From contig JARVJX010000005.1 of assembly GCA_029775995.1 (NCBI GenBank), positions 1-35,957 on the forward strand: a stretch of DNA of 35,957 nucleotides, given 5' to 3'. The notes beneath the pieces were generated by a model. The model was not told the DNA's origin, searched no databases, and saw only the letters and a program-made list of their open reading frames with translations. Shown piece after piece: positions 17,163-25,124 of this stretch. Positions within the stretch are counted from its first letter, which is position 1. Each line of letters opens with the position of its first letter. The DNA comes from Nitrososphaeria archaeon. GTDB lineage: Archaea > Thermoproteota > Nitrososphaeria > Nitrososphaerales > JARVJX01. The translations under genes and the position numbers were made by a program.

Positions 17163-17671
17163 AGAAACATTTAAGAAGAATACAAGAGAAAAATAGACAC
17201 AATTCAAAATCCCCTCACATTAACCTTAATAGGCCTAGACCAAAACTTAACCAGCGTCGAACTATTGCAACTTATAAAATATGCTAAAATCGAAATCAGT
17301 GGAAGAGATAGCTCAATCACTACAACGATGAAAGCCATAGGCACCAAAAGAAGAGCCACCCATGACGAAGTCTTCAAAATTAAAGACTTAGGGTTATTTT
17401 TATCCCAGGATGAAGCTCAGCTTTTTCTCATTTAATATAGATAGATACTTACACTTTCTAGCTAAACTTAAAGGCCTACTATTTCTATCTCTCCTACTAT
17501 TTCTATCTCTAGCTCTAAAATTCAATATAAGCTCTTTATTCTCCTCTGAAATAAAGGATTTTTAAGCCTATTTAAATCTATTTTAAATTAAATCTATCGC
17601 TATAATCAAGATCTTATCTGTCTCTATCTCTTATCAAGATTTAAAATAGGGATTTAAACCTGCAGTATAGT
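17163..17671. other. intergenic region with no recognised gene
   Basis: About 500 bp without a convincing gene. An open frame without a usual start codon ends at TAA 17433-17435 (about 80 codons, containing IKYAKIEISGRDSS and TKRRATHDEVFKIKDLG); its base usage (many C-ending codons) differs from neighbours and I do not recognise it. It may be the tail of a lost foreign gene. 17475-17510 is an 18-bp tandem duplication. The rest is AT-rich. Confidence 0.5.
17475..17510. repeat. 18-bp perfect tandem duplication
   Basis: The unit CCTACTATTTCTATCTCT occurs twice in direct succession (17475-17492, 17493-17510) in the intergenic region before the tRNA gene. No function visible. Confidence 0.9.
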
Positions 17672-17744
17672 GCCGAGGGTGGGATTTGAACCCACGACTC
17701 TCCGGTCTTCAGCCGGATGCTCTCCCAGTCTGAGCTACCTCGGC
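17672..17744 (-). tRNA. tRNA-Phe (GAA)
   Basis: The 73-nt minus-strand sequence folds as a full cloverleaf: acceptor arms GCCGAGG and CCTCGGC (7 bp), D-stem GCTC/GAGC, anticodon stem TCCGG/CCGGA with loop CTGAAGA (anticodon GAA, Phe), T-stem GTGGG/CCCAC with loop TTCAAAT. The variable loop is 5 nt. There is no intron and no encoded CCA. Confidence 0.96.
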
Positions 17745-17917
17745 TAATAAAACTAACCAAAATTTGCTCTTAAGCTTTTCCGTTATAGGATATTGTACTA
17801 TAAGATTTTGAAATATCTTAATTCTTGCTTTTATTAGAATTAACAGGCTAAAGAAAGTGGTTCTAAAAGTCATTCAAGCATACAAAATCGGTTAAGTTTT
17901 TTGTTTAAGGTTTTATT

Positions 17918-19153
17918 TTATAATCCATCGATAAGATTTACAAAAACTTCTTCTCCCCTTTTAACCTCTTCAATATAAGCTTCTATTAACACATATCCAT
18001 CAGCCCTTCCAATCACATGGGTCATAGGAGACATACCAAAGATAGGCTTTGCATAATAATTTCCCTCTCTATAGTTTAGCTTTACCCAACTTACCTTCTT
18101 AAAATCTCTATACCTTTTAAATTTCAAATCTTCTTCAAGCTGAGCTTTTACCCTAATAGAATAGCTCTTTGGCTCCCTATTAAAATAGTATTGTAAGCAG
18201 GGATAGGCTAAAAATATGAAGGAATTTATGGTGCTTTGTATCAACCCTGGCAAGATAAATATGGGTTTACCATCAACTACACCAAAGCCAGCCACTCTAC
18301 CAGGCTGAAGCTTTAACCCATGAACCAATACTCCAGGCTTACCTATTGAGTTAATAGCCTTATGAACCAAATCTTTCTCTCCAAGGGAGGAGCCTCCTAT
18401 GGTCATTATCATATCATACTTTAAGCCTTCTTTCAACTTCTTATGAATATTATTCAAATCATCCTCCACTATCCCCATATGTATGGCTTCTCCTCCATTT
18501 TCCTCAATTAGCTTTGCAATTATCCAACTATGGCTATCTATGATCTTTCCTTTCTCAAAATCCTCTAAATTATCACTGAGCTCGCTACCCACAGGCATTA
18601 TAGCTATCTTTGGCCTTCTAAAGACCTTAATTCTCTTTATCCCAAAATTCATCAACATACCTATATGCTGAGCCTTTATGAAGCTCCCTTTCTCTAAAAT
18701 TAAAGAACCCTTTTTAAAATCGGAGCCTTTTAAAATCACTTCTTCCCCCCTTTTAACCTCCCTGCTTATCAAAATTTTACCATCCCTTTGAATAACCTCT
18801 TCAAGCATTACCATGCTATCAGCTCCATCAGGAATATATGCACCAGTGAATACCTTTGCAGCCTCTCCTTTTTTTATGGTAAAGCTTGGAAATTCCCCAG
18901 CCCAAACCTTTCCCTTAATTTTTAAAGATATGGATCTCTCTTTAGAGGCACCTTTTGTATCTTCAGCCCTTATGGCAAATCCATCCACATGGGAGATATC
19001 TCTTATAGGAAGGTCAATGGGAGATATTAAATCCTCAGCTAAAACCCTTTTATAGGAATTTAAGGGCTCTACCTCTTCAATCTCAGGGTAAAAACTAACA
19101 TTACTTAGAAGTTTTTTCAAGGCTGAATCCAAATTCTCAAACTTAATGCTCAT
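17918..19153 (-). CDS. moeA: molybdopterin molybdenumtransferase MoeA
   Basis: Inserts molybdate (or tungstate) into adenylylated molybdopterin, the last step of Mo/W cofactor synthesis. The 411 residues cover the MoeA domains: the N-terminal part with LAEDLISPIDLPIRDISHVDGFAIRAEDTKGAS (about residues 34-66), the GEAAKVFTGAYIPDGADSMVMLEE segment (about 100-125), the MogA-like domain with PVGSEL, GKIIDSHSWIIAKLIEENGGEA and MTIGGSSLGEKDLV, and the C-terminal domain IV. In hyperthermophilic archaea the enzyme usually serves tungsten enzymes. It is on the same strand as the DHH gene upstream, 75 bp apart. Confidence 0.94.
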   Translation of the reverse strand: MSIKFENLDSALKKLLSNVSFYPEIEEVEPLNSYKRVLAEDLISPIDLPIRDISHVDGFAIRAEDTKGASKERSISLKIKGKVWAGEFPSFTIKKGEAAKVFTGAYIPDGADSMVMLEEVIQRDGKILISREVKRGEEVILKGSDFKKGSLILEKGSFIKAQHIGMLMNFGIKRIKVFRRPKIAIMPVGSELSDNLEDFEKGKIIDSHSWIIAKLIEENGGEAIHMGIVEDDLNNIHKKLKEGLKYDMIMTIGGSSLGEKDLVHKAINSIGKPGVLVHGLKLQPGRVAGFGVVDGKPIFILPGLIQSTINSFIFLAYPCLQYYFNREPKSYSIRVKAQLEEDLKFKRYRDFKKVSWVKLNYREGNYYAKPIFGMSPMTHVIGRADGYVLIEAYIEEVKRGEEVFVNLIDGL

Positions 19154-19228
19154 ACAATTTAAGAAGGGCAGGGAGGTTTAAATATTGTTCTATAGAAATT
19201 AGAATTCTGGCTTTACGCTCTGTAAAGA

Positions 19229-20185
19229 TTAAAGAGAAACCTTTAACCTTTCTAAAAATTCACCAAGTTTGTTTTCATTTATCCTACAACCACTCGCTTT
19301 AGCATGGCCACCTCCAGAGCCTCCTAGGCTCTTTGCTAATTTATCTACAATTTTACCTAAATGTTTCTTATAGCTATAGGAGGCTCTAAGGGATACATCG
19401 TAAGCCCTTTCTTCCCTTTTGTATTTAAGGGCTATTCCTACATCAACCCCTAAAACTCCTTTTGCCATATTTGCCATTAACCCTAAAGGAAATTCATCAG
19501 TTAAGAGATAACCGAATCTTCCAATCTTCCTACCTTCTCTTTTAATTCTTTCTATAATTTGCTCTATATTATCTAGCTGCTCAAAGGCTAATTTGTTAAT
19601 AGATTCTATCCTATGGGGAAGTTTTAATTTTGATAATTGGTTAACTACTTCAAGTAAAAACTCCTTTCTATTATTCTTTGATATGGCGAAGGACAAAAGG
19701 GAGGCTTCTAACAGTAAGAATTGTCTATCATAGTTGCTTATAATTTTCTTTGCCAGAGAGGAATCATCCATGTGATCAGTAATGGCTCCATAGCAAGCTA
19801 AGAACGCTGCTTCTCTCGGTAATGATTCTTTAAAATAATCATACACCAAAACACTTGTGCATTCCTTTAAAGAATGATGCACTTCAATTCCTATCTCTTC
19901 CAACCTTTTCCTTTGTTTTTTAGTTTGCGGATGATGATCTATATAATAAACCTTTGCAAATTTAGATATTCTTTCTAGATTCTCTACAAAAGGATCAAAG
20001 GTCCCTTTACTAATACCTAAATCGCATAAATAAAACTCCTTTACATTGGTAACTTCTTTCAAAGCTTGTAATAAATCCCCATAATCAGCCAACATAACCT
20101 TACATCCTTTAACTATCTTGATTAAAGCAGCTGAGCATATTCCATCTACATCTTCCTCATGAGATAAGCATAAAGTATCCATCAA
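19229..20185 (-). CDS. DHH-family phosphoesterase (RecJ-like)
   Basis: A 318-residue DHH/DHHA1 protein. Motif I reads SHEEDVDGICSAALIKI (residues about 8-24), motif II LCDLGISKG, motif III IDHHPQTKKQ (the DHH signature, near residue 98), motif IV YGAITDHMDDSS, and the C-terminal DHHA1 motif reads GGSGGGHAKASGCRI (about 288-302). Archaeal members act as single-strand exonucleases (RecJ/GAN-like) or nanoRNases; the substrate is not decided by the sequence. ATG 20185 or the adjacent ATG codon may be the start; a TATA-like TATATG/TTTAAA stretch about 25 nt upstream (20203-20215) suggests a leaderless message. It is divergent from the exosome operon. Confidence 0.85.
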   Translation of the reverse strand: MMDTLCLSHEEDVDGICSAALIKIVKGCKVMLADYGDLLQALKEVTNVKEFYLCDLGISKGTFDPFVENLERISKFAKVYYIDHHPQTKKQRKRLEEIGIEVHHSLKECTSVLVYDYFKESLPREAAFLACYGAITDHMDDSSLAKKIISNYDRQFLLLEASLLSFAISKNNRKEFLLEVVNQLSKLKLPHRIESINKLAFEQLDNIEQIIERIKREGRKIGRFGYLLTDEFPLGLMANMAKGVLGVDVGIALKYKREERAYDVSLRASYSYKKHLGKIVDKLAKSLGGSGGGHAKASGCRINENKLGEFLERLKVSL

Positions 20186-20277
20186 ATCCTAGGCTATAGC
20201 CTATCCCTTTATATGTTTAAAAATAATTAAGAATTAGATGCGTATATAGAAGTTAAAACTTGGACTCTCAAATAATC

Positions 20278-20286
20278 TTTATAAAG
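20278..20286 (+). promoter_or_regulatory. TATA box of the exosome operon
   Basis: TTTATAAAG lies 50-58 nt upstream of the SBDS start, predicting transcription from about 20310, with a short 5' leader. Read by eye only. Confidence 0.45.
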
Positions 20287-20335
20287 CAAACTTTAATTTA
20301 ATTTAGTAAGAATTTAATAGTATGTAAGCTAAATA

Positions 20336-21031
20336 ATGGGAGGTATGGATAAATTTACTATAGCAAGGTTAAGCATTGATAAAGAAACTTACGAAGTATT
20401 AGTTAAGCCAGAGGAGGCTTTAGATTTTAAAATGGGTAAGCCTAAAGATATCTCTAAAATTTTGGTCTCCTATGAGATTTATTCTGATGCTTCTAAGGGC
20501 TCAAGAGCCAGCAACGAGAAGATGAAAAGGCATTTTAATACTACAGACCCTTTTAAAGTGGCTGAAATTATAATAAAGAGGGGGGAGCTTCAGCTAACTC
20601 AAGAGCAAAGAAGAAAGATGGTGGAGGATAAAAGGAAGATGATAATCCAAATAATTAACAAGAATTTTATAGACCCTAAAACAGGTCTACCTCACCCCCC
20701 CCTAAGAATAGAGCAAGCCCTACAGGAGGCAAAGGTTTCTATAGATCCCTTCAAAGGTGCTGAAGAGCAAGCAAAAGTGATAATAGAGGCTTTAAGGAAA
20801 ATTATACCCTTAAAAAGTGAATTGGTTAACCTTCGAGTTAAAATTCCCCCCCTTTACTCAGGTAAAACTCAAGGGATATTAAAGAGTTTTGGGGAAGTTA
20901 AGAGCCAAGAATATACTAAAGATGGTTCTTTAATAGCCTTGATACAGATTCCTGTAGCTATACAACAAGCTTTAATAGATAGGTTAGCTAGCTTAACGAA
21001 GGGGAACTTTGAAGCTAAAGTGGAGAGGTAA
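20336..21031 (+). CDS. sbds: SBDS ribosome maturation protein
   Basis: Archaeal homologue of Shwachman-Bodian-Diamond protein (Sdo1), which acts in large-subunit maturation and associates with the exosome operon. The 231 residues show the three domains: N-terminal FYSH fold ([30 protein letters not shown]), the central helical domain ([45 protein letters not shown], about 88-135) and the C-terminal ferredoxin-like domain ([22 protein letters not shown]). ATG 20336 or ATG 20345 (MDKFTIARL) may be the start. First gene of the exosome superoperon. Confidence 0.95.
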   Translation: MGGMDKFTIARLSIDKETYEVLVKPEEALDFKMGKPKDISKILVSYEIYSDASKGSRASNEKMKRHFNTTDPFKVAEIIIKRGELQLTQEQRRKMVEDKRKMIIQIINKNFIDPKTGLPHPPLRIEQALQEAKVSIDPFKGAEEQAKVIIEALRKIIPLKSELVNLRVKIPPLYSGKTQGILKSFGEVKSQEYTKDGSLIALIQIPVAIQQALIDRLASLTKGNFEAKVER

Positions 21032-21036
21032 TTCAA

Positions 21037-21741
21037 TTGGTAGTAATTAAAAGGAAATATGTTATACCAGGAGATCTCATAACCGATAAGAATTATAAGC
21101 CTTTATCTAACGTTATTAAGATAGATGATAAAATATATTCTACAAGAATTGGATTAGCAGAAATAACTAAAGAAGGGGTTAAAGTAATCCCTCTTTCTGG
21201 TCCCTATATTCCTAAGGTAAATGATTTGGTCATAGGAAAAATAGTTAACTATTCAGCCTTTGCGTGGGAAGTAGATATCAATTCTTGCTTTTCAGCCTAT
21301 TTACCTGCTCAGAATGTATTTGGTAAAGAATTCTCTACATCTAAAGATGCATTAAGCAAGAAATTAACCATAGGAGATCTTATCCTAGCAAGAATAGTTT
21401 CCTTTGATAGAACTAAAGACCCAATTTTATCCCTTGTAGAGCAAGGCTTAGGGAAGATCTTTAATGGAGAAATTGTAAGGATAACTCCTATGAAGATTCC
21501 AAGGTTAATTGGCAAGAAAGGATCGATGATGAAGACCATAGAGAAAGGTACAGGTACTAAATTAATTATAGGTCAAAATGGTGTGATTGTGATAAAAGGG
21601 GAACCTCAATCTATATTAAGGGCCATAGAGGCTATTAAGATGATAGAGGAAGGAGCCCATATGCAAGATTTAACTCAAAAGATTAGAGATTTTTTGGGGA
21701 TAAGAGAAAAGGAGGATGAAGATGGGGAAACTGATCAATGA
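21037..21741 (+). CDS. rrp4: exosome RNA-binding cap protein Rrp4
   Basis: Cap subunit that binds RNA and guides it into the Rrp41/42 ring. The 234 residues contain the N-terminal domain with VIPGDLI and GPYIPKVNDLVIGKI, an S1 domain (VIGKIVNYSAFAWEVDINSCFSAYLPAQ..., about residues 65-135) and a KH domain with PRLIGKKGSMMKTIEKGTGTKLIIGQNG (about 153-180). The start is TTG 21037, 5 nt after the SBDS stop; the 3' end overlaps rrp41 by 26 nt. Confidence 0.94.
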   Translation: MVVIKRKYVIPGDLITDKNYKPLSNVIKIDDKIYSTRIGLAEITKEGVKVIPLSGPYIPKVNDLVIGKIVNYSAFAWEVDINSCFSAYLPAQNVFGKEFSTSKDALSKKLTIGDLILARIVSFDRTKDPILSLVEQGLGKIFNGEIVRITPMKIPRLIGKKGSMMKTIEKGTGTKLIIGQNGVIVIKGEPQSILRAIEAIKMIEEGAHMQDLTQKIRDFLGIREKEDEDGETDQ

Positions 21742-22438
21742 AGAGGGTCTAAGGGTAGATGGTAGAAGGGTAGATGAGCTAAGACCCATTAAAATTGAAG
21801 TGGGAATTTTGAAGAATGCTGATGGTTCAGCCTATATTGAAATGGGTAAGAATAAGATAGTTGTGGCTGTTTATGGTCCTAAAGAGGTTCATCCAAAGCA
21901 TATGAGCTTACCTGATAAGTGCCTTTTAAGGTGCAGATATCATATGTCTCCTTTTTCAACCGATGTTAGAAAGAACCCAGCCCCTTCTCGAAGAGAGATC
22001 GAGATATCAAAGGTAGTTAAGGAAGCTTTAGAGTCAGCCCTAATTCTTTACGATTATCCGAGAACGGCTATAGAAATTTACATGGAAGTGCTTCAATCAG
22101 ATGGAGGTTCAAGATGCGCTGCTATTACAGCGGCTTCTGTAGCCTTAAGTGATGCTGGTATAAACATGAGAGATTTGGTTGTTGCTTGTGCTGTAGGTAA
22201 GGCAGATGGTATGATAATTTTAGACCCTAACGATATTGAAGATAAAGAAGGAGAGGCTGATATGCCCTTAGCCATCATGCCAAATCTTAATCAGCTAACT
22301 CTTCTTCAAATTGAGGGTAAATTTACAAAGGAAGAATTTGAAAAGGCTTTTAATTTAGCCCTAGAAGGATGTAGGAAGATTCACCATATTCAAAAGAAAG
22401 CATTAATGTTAAAATACTTTGGTAAAGTGGAGGAATAA
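21716..22438 (+). CDS. rrp41: exosome 3' exoribonuclease Rrp41
   Basis: Catalytic RNase PH-type subunit of the archaeal exosome, a phosphorolytic 3'-5' exonuclease and RNA-tailing enzyme. The 240 residues have RVDGRRVDELRPIKIEVG (about 11-28), the RNA-binding arginines in CRYHMSPFSTDVRKNPAPSRREIEIS (about 78-103), the phosphate site GGSRCAAITAAS (about 130-141) and the catalytic acidic loop DPNDIEDKEGEADMPLAIMP. It starts inside rrp4 (ATG 21716, or 21722 giving MGKLINEEG) and is followed after 2 nt by rrp42. Confidence 0.95.
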   Translation: MKMGKLINEEGLRVDGRRVDELRPIKIEVGILKNADGSAYIEMGKNKIVVAVYGPKEVHPKHMSLPDKCLLRCRYHMSPFSTDVRKNPAPSRREIEISKVVKEALESALILYDYPRTAIEIYMEVLQSDGGSRCAAITAASVALSDAGINMRDLVVACAVGKADGMIILDPNDIEDKEGEADMPLAIMPNLNQLTLLQIEGKFTKEEFEKAFNLALEGCRKIHHIQKKALMLKYFGKVEE

Positions 22439-22440
22439 AT

Positions 22441-23259
22441 ATGCATTCAAAAAGATCTTTTATAGTAGAAGATTTAAGGAAAGCCCAATTAGCTAATTTG
22501 CTAACTCAAGGTAAAAGATTGGATGGGAGAAGTTTACTAGATTATAGAGATTTAAAGATTGAAACCAATTTAATAAGTAAGGCTGAAGGCTCAGCTAAAG
22601 TTAGTTTAGGAAATACTCAGGCTATAGCAGGGGTTAAAGTTGAGATCGATGAACCTTTCCCAGATACTCCAGATCAAGGAATACTAATTGTAAATGCTGA
22701 GATACTTCCCTTGGCATCACCCTATGCTGAACCAGGACCCCCTGATGAAGAGGCTATTGAGTTAGCAAGAGTGGTAGATAGAGGAATCAGAGCTTCCGAT
22801 ATGATAAATTTAAAAAACTTATGCTTAATTGAAGGGAAAAAGGTTTATACCATCTTTGTGGATGTTAGCATACTAAATGTGGATGGAAATTTATTTGATG
22901 CAACTTCCTATGCTGTTGTGAGCTCTTTACTAACAACAAAAATACCAAAGTATGAGGTTAAGGATGGAGAAATAAAACAGGTTGATGAAAAAATAAGTTT
23001 GAGTTTTGATACTATACCAATCTCTGTAACCTTAGGGAAAATAGGGAATACTTTAATAGTTGACCCAGATCAAGAAGAGGAAGCCCTTATGGATGCAAGG
23101 TTAACCCTAGCTGTAGATTCTGATGATAACATAGTAGCTGGACAAAAGGGAGGTGCAGGTTCCTTTAGTTATGATGAGGTTATTCGGGCTACAGAGATAG
23201 CAAGGTTAAAGGGGAAAGAGATAAGAAGCAAAATTAAGGAGGTTTTGGGAATTGGTTAA
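22441..23259 (+). CDS. rrp42: exosome ring subunit Rrp42
   Basis: Non-catalytic RNase PH-type partner of Rrp41 in the hexameric ring; it is needed for RNA binding. The 272 residues show GKRLDGRSLLDYRDLKIETNLISKAEGSAKVSLGNTQ (about 19-60), the family loop LASPYAEPGPPDEEAIELARVVDRGIR (about 90-117) and the C-terminal DPDQEEEALMDARLTLAVDSDDNIVAGQKGGAGSF. The catalytic acidic set of Rrp41 is not complete here, as expected. It starts 2 nt after rrp41 and overlaps the ribosomal protein gene by 8 nt. Confidence 0.95.
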   Translation: MHSKRSFIVEDLRKAQLANLLTQGKRLDGRSLLDYRDLKIETNLISKAEGSAKVSLGNTQAIAGVKVEIDEPFPDTPDQGILIVNAEILPLASPYAEPGPPDEEAIELARVVDRGIRASDMINLKNLCLIEGKKVYTIFVDVSILNVDGNLFDATSYAVVSSLLTTKIPKYEVKDGEIKQVDEKISLSFDTIPISVTLGKIGNTLIVDPDQEEEALMDARLTLAVDSDDNIVAGQKGGAGSFSYDEVIRATEIARLKGKEIRSKIKEVLGIG

Positions 23260-23461
23260 GAAGAACTCTGAGGTAATTAAGGGACTAGGAGCTAAGTATG
23301 GAAGCACTGTAAGGAAGAGGTATTCTTCGGTCATGATGAAGTTAAAGGCAAAAAGGCAATGTATTAAATGTGGTTCCTGGAGTTTTAAAAGATTAGCTAC
23401 AGGTATATGGCAATGTAAAAAATGCGGACTAAAAGTTACAGGCGATAGCTACACTTTATAA
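23252..23461 (+). CDS. rpl37ae: ribosomal protein eL43 (L37Ae)
   Basis: Zinc-ribbon protein of the large ribosomal subunit. The 69 residues start at TTG 23252 (MVKKNSEVIKGLGAKYG) inside the end of rrp42. The zinc ribbon is CIKCGSWSFKRLATGIWQCKKCG, with two CxxC pairs 15 residues apart, and the ending KVTGDSYTL. Length is typical. The pcc1 ATG begins on the last base of this stop codon, so translation is coupled. In many archaea rpoP follows this gene; here it does not. Confidence 0.94.
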   Translation: MVKKNSEVIKGLGAKYGSTVRKRYSSVMMKLKAKRQCIKCGSWSFKRLATGIWQCKKCGLKVTGDSYTL

Positions 23462-23712
23462 TGTTAGAAGAATTTAACCTAGAAATCCTTGTAACCCTTG
23501 ATGATGAGCTAATAGAACCCTTTATCAAAGCTCTTTCTCCCGAATTAAAAGAAACAGGAAAGGTGAAAGCCTCTTTAAGTAAGGAAAAAAACCTCTTAAT
23601 AATAAAGCTAAGCTCTTCAGATTTATCTAAGTTAAAGGCTGTAAGCTCTTCCTTAGCAAGATGTATCTTCAGCGCTAAGGAAACTTTGGATAAGGTAAGA
23701 GAAGAATCATAA
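23461..23712 (+). CDS. pcc1: KEOPS complex subunit Pcc1
   Basis: Small dimerising subunit of the KEOPS complex that makes t6A at position 37 of ANN-decoding tRNAs. The 83 residues show the ferredoxin-like Pcc1 pattern: strand LEILVTLDDELIEPFIKALSPELK, strand VKASLSKEKNLLIIKLSSSDLSKLKAVSSSLARCIFSAKETLDKV. The LSSSDLSKLKAVSSSLARCI segment is the most typical part. Its place between eL43 and prefoldin beta in the exosome superoperon is the known archaeal arrangement and supports the call. Confidence 0.88.
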   Translation: MLEEFNLEILVTLDDELIEPFIKALSPELKETGKVKASLSKEKNLLIIKLSSSDLSKLKAVSSSLARCIFSAKETLDKVREES

Positions 23713-23749
23713 AAGGTTTAAAAACCCCTAAGAAAATACAAAGGGTAGT

Positions 23750-24118
23750 ATGAGCAGACAAGATTTACCTCCTTGGCTTAAGGAGCAGCTGGCAAGGTTT
23801 GACCAATTACAACAGAATTTACAAACCATAATACTACAGAAGCAACAAGTGGAGATGGAGCTAAGTGAGATAGATAGAGCCCTAGAAGAACTAAAAAAGA
23901 TTAATCCAGGAGATACAGTATATAAGTCTGTTGGAAATCTTCTTGTTAAGGCTGATAGAGATGGTTTAATTAAGGAGCTTGTGGAGAGAAAAGAGTTAGC
24001 AAATACTAGAATCATGGTCCTAACAAAGCAGGAAAGCAGGGTTAGGGAAAGTGTGAAGGAACTCCAAGAAAAAATCAACGAAGCCATAAAGGGTAGAACA
24101 TCACCTGAAGCTCAATAA
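23750..24118 (+). CDS. pfdB: prefoldin beta subunit
   Basis: Subunit of the hexameric prefoldin chaperone that hands unfolded proteins to the thermosome. The 122 residues form the usual coiled-coil/hairpin/coiled-coil: PWLKEQLARFDQLQQNLQTIILQKQQVEMELSEIDRALEELKKI (about 6-50), the hairpin DTVYKSVGNLLVKADRDGLIKEL and a second coil ERKELANTRIMVLTKQESRVRESVKELQEKINEA. A 37-bp spacer precedes it. The DHH gene that follows probably begins inside its last codons. Confidence 0.93.
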   Translation: MSRQDLPPWLKEQLARFDQLQQNLQTIILQKQQVEMELSEIDRALEELKKINPGDTVYKSVGNLLVKADRDGLIKELVERKELANTRIMVLTKQESRVRESVKELQEKINEAIKGRTSPEAQ

Positions 24119-25124
24119 AATTTGGATTAAAAGATTTCCCTTTATTAATTTAGAGAAGGTAGATAGAGCCATAATAATCTGTCATAGGAGAGCCGATGTA
24201 GATGCCTACTCTTCAGCCTACTCTCTTAGATTTCTTCTTAAAAGATTAAAGAAGGATATGGAGGTGAAGGTTGGTTTACCTGAAGGCTTAAACCTACAAA
24301 CTAAAAAGTTAGCTGAGTATTTTAAAACTGAAAAAGCTGAGAAAAACTACATAGCTCGTTGTGATCTTATTTTAGTTGTAGATACTGGTCATTCTTCTCT
24401 ACTTAAGGAATGGTTAGATGAAATCTTAAAGGCTAAGGGTTATAAAATATTTATAGACCATCATCCTATTAGCGAATCCATATTAAAAGTTGCCAATAAA
24501 TTGATCTTAGATGAAGAAGCTTCCTCTACATCGGAGATAGTCTTTCAGATCTTTGAGGTTAAAAATATAAAACCTAGCAGAAAGGTTTCAGAGGCTCTAA
24601 TGGTAGGAATCTTAGAGGATAGTCAATTTCTAGCTATTTCCTCTCCTTTAGCCATAAAATCTATGGCAAAGTTATGTGATTATTCATCTTTAGATAAGGT
24701 TCGAGAGCTCCTAAGATTTGATAGAGATTACTCTGAAGTGGTTGCAAGGCTAAAGGGAGCTCAAAGGATGAAGATATACAAGATAGGAAATTGGGTCTTT
24801 GCTTATACTGAAGTGGGTTCTTATCAAGCTTCTGTAGCTAGAGCCCTAATTAATCTAGGGGCAAATATTTCCTTAGCCTTAGGGGAAGCTAATGGAGAGC
24901 TTAGGGGGAGCTTTAGAGCAACACCTTCTTTTTGTAGTGATGCTAAAATTCACTTAGGAAGGGATCTGGCTGAAAGACTTGCTAAGGAATTTGATAATGG
25001 CATTGGAGGAGGGCATAAAATGGCTTCATCCTTCACAGTAAAGGCAAATTTAAAAGAAGTTAAAAAGGTAGTTTTAAACATACTTAAAGAGAGACTTGGG
25101 CAAGAAGTAAAAGTGATTTCTTGA
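24105..25124 (+). CDS. DHH-family phosphoesterase of the exosome operon
   Basis: DHHA1-containing phosphoesterase, likely a nanoRNase/oligonucleotide hydrolase working beside the exosome. From the first ATG (24258) 288 residues follow, with VDTGHSSLL (motif II), FIDHHPIS (motif III, the DHH signature) and the C-terminal GIGGGHKMASSF. But motif I, AIIICHRRADVDAYSSAYSL, is encoded upstream at 24165-24227 in the same open frame, so the real protein must begin earlier. That frame is open from 24090 and contains no ATG, GTG or TTG before 24258; only CTG 24105 or ATT 24120/24126 could start it. I chose CTG 24105, which overlaps the end of pfdB. Start uncertain, family secure. Confidence 0.8.
   Translation: MKLNKIWIKRFPFINLEKVDRAIIICHRRADVDAYSSAYSLRFLLKRLKKDMEVKVGLPEGLNLQTKKLAEYFKTEKAEKNYIARCDLILVVDTGHSSLLKEWLDEILKAKGYKIFIDHHPISESILKVANKLILDEEASSTSEIVFQIFEVKNIKPSRKVSEALMVGILEDSQFLAISSPLAIKSMAKLCDYSSLDKVRELLRFDRDYSEVVARLKGAQRMKIYKIGNWVFAYTEVGSYQASVARALINLGANISLALGEANGELRGSFRATPSFCSDAKIHLGRDLAERLAKEFDNGIGGGHKMASSFTVKANLKEVKKVVLNILKERLGQEVKVIS

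Noticed and set aside
17475-17510. Start of a CRISPR array
   Set aside because: Only two adjacent identical 18-bp units without spacers; a simple tandem duplication.
24258-25124. DHH gene starting at ATG 24258
   Set aside because: This start would drop motif I (HRRADVDAYSSA), which is encoded in the same open frame upstream and is needed for metal binding.
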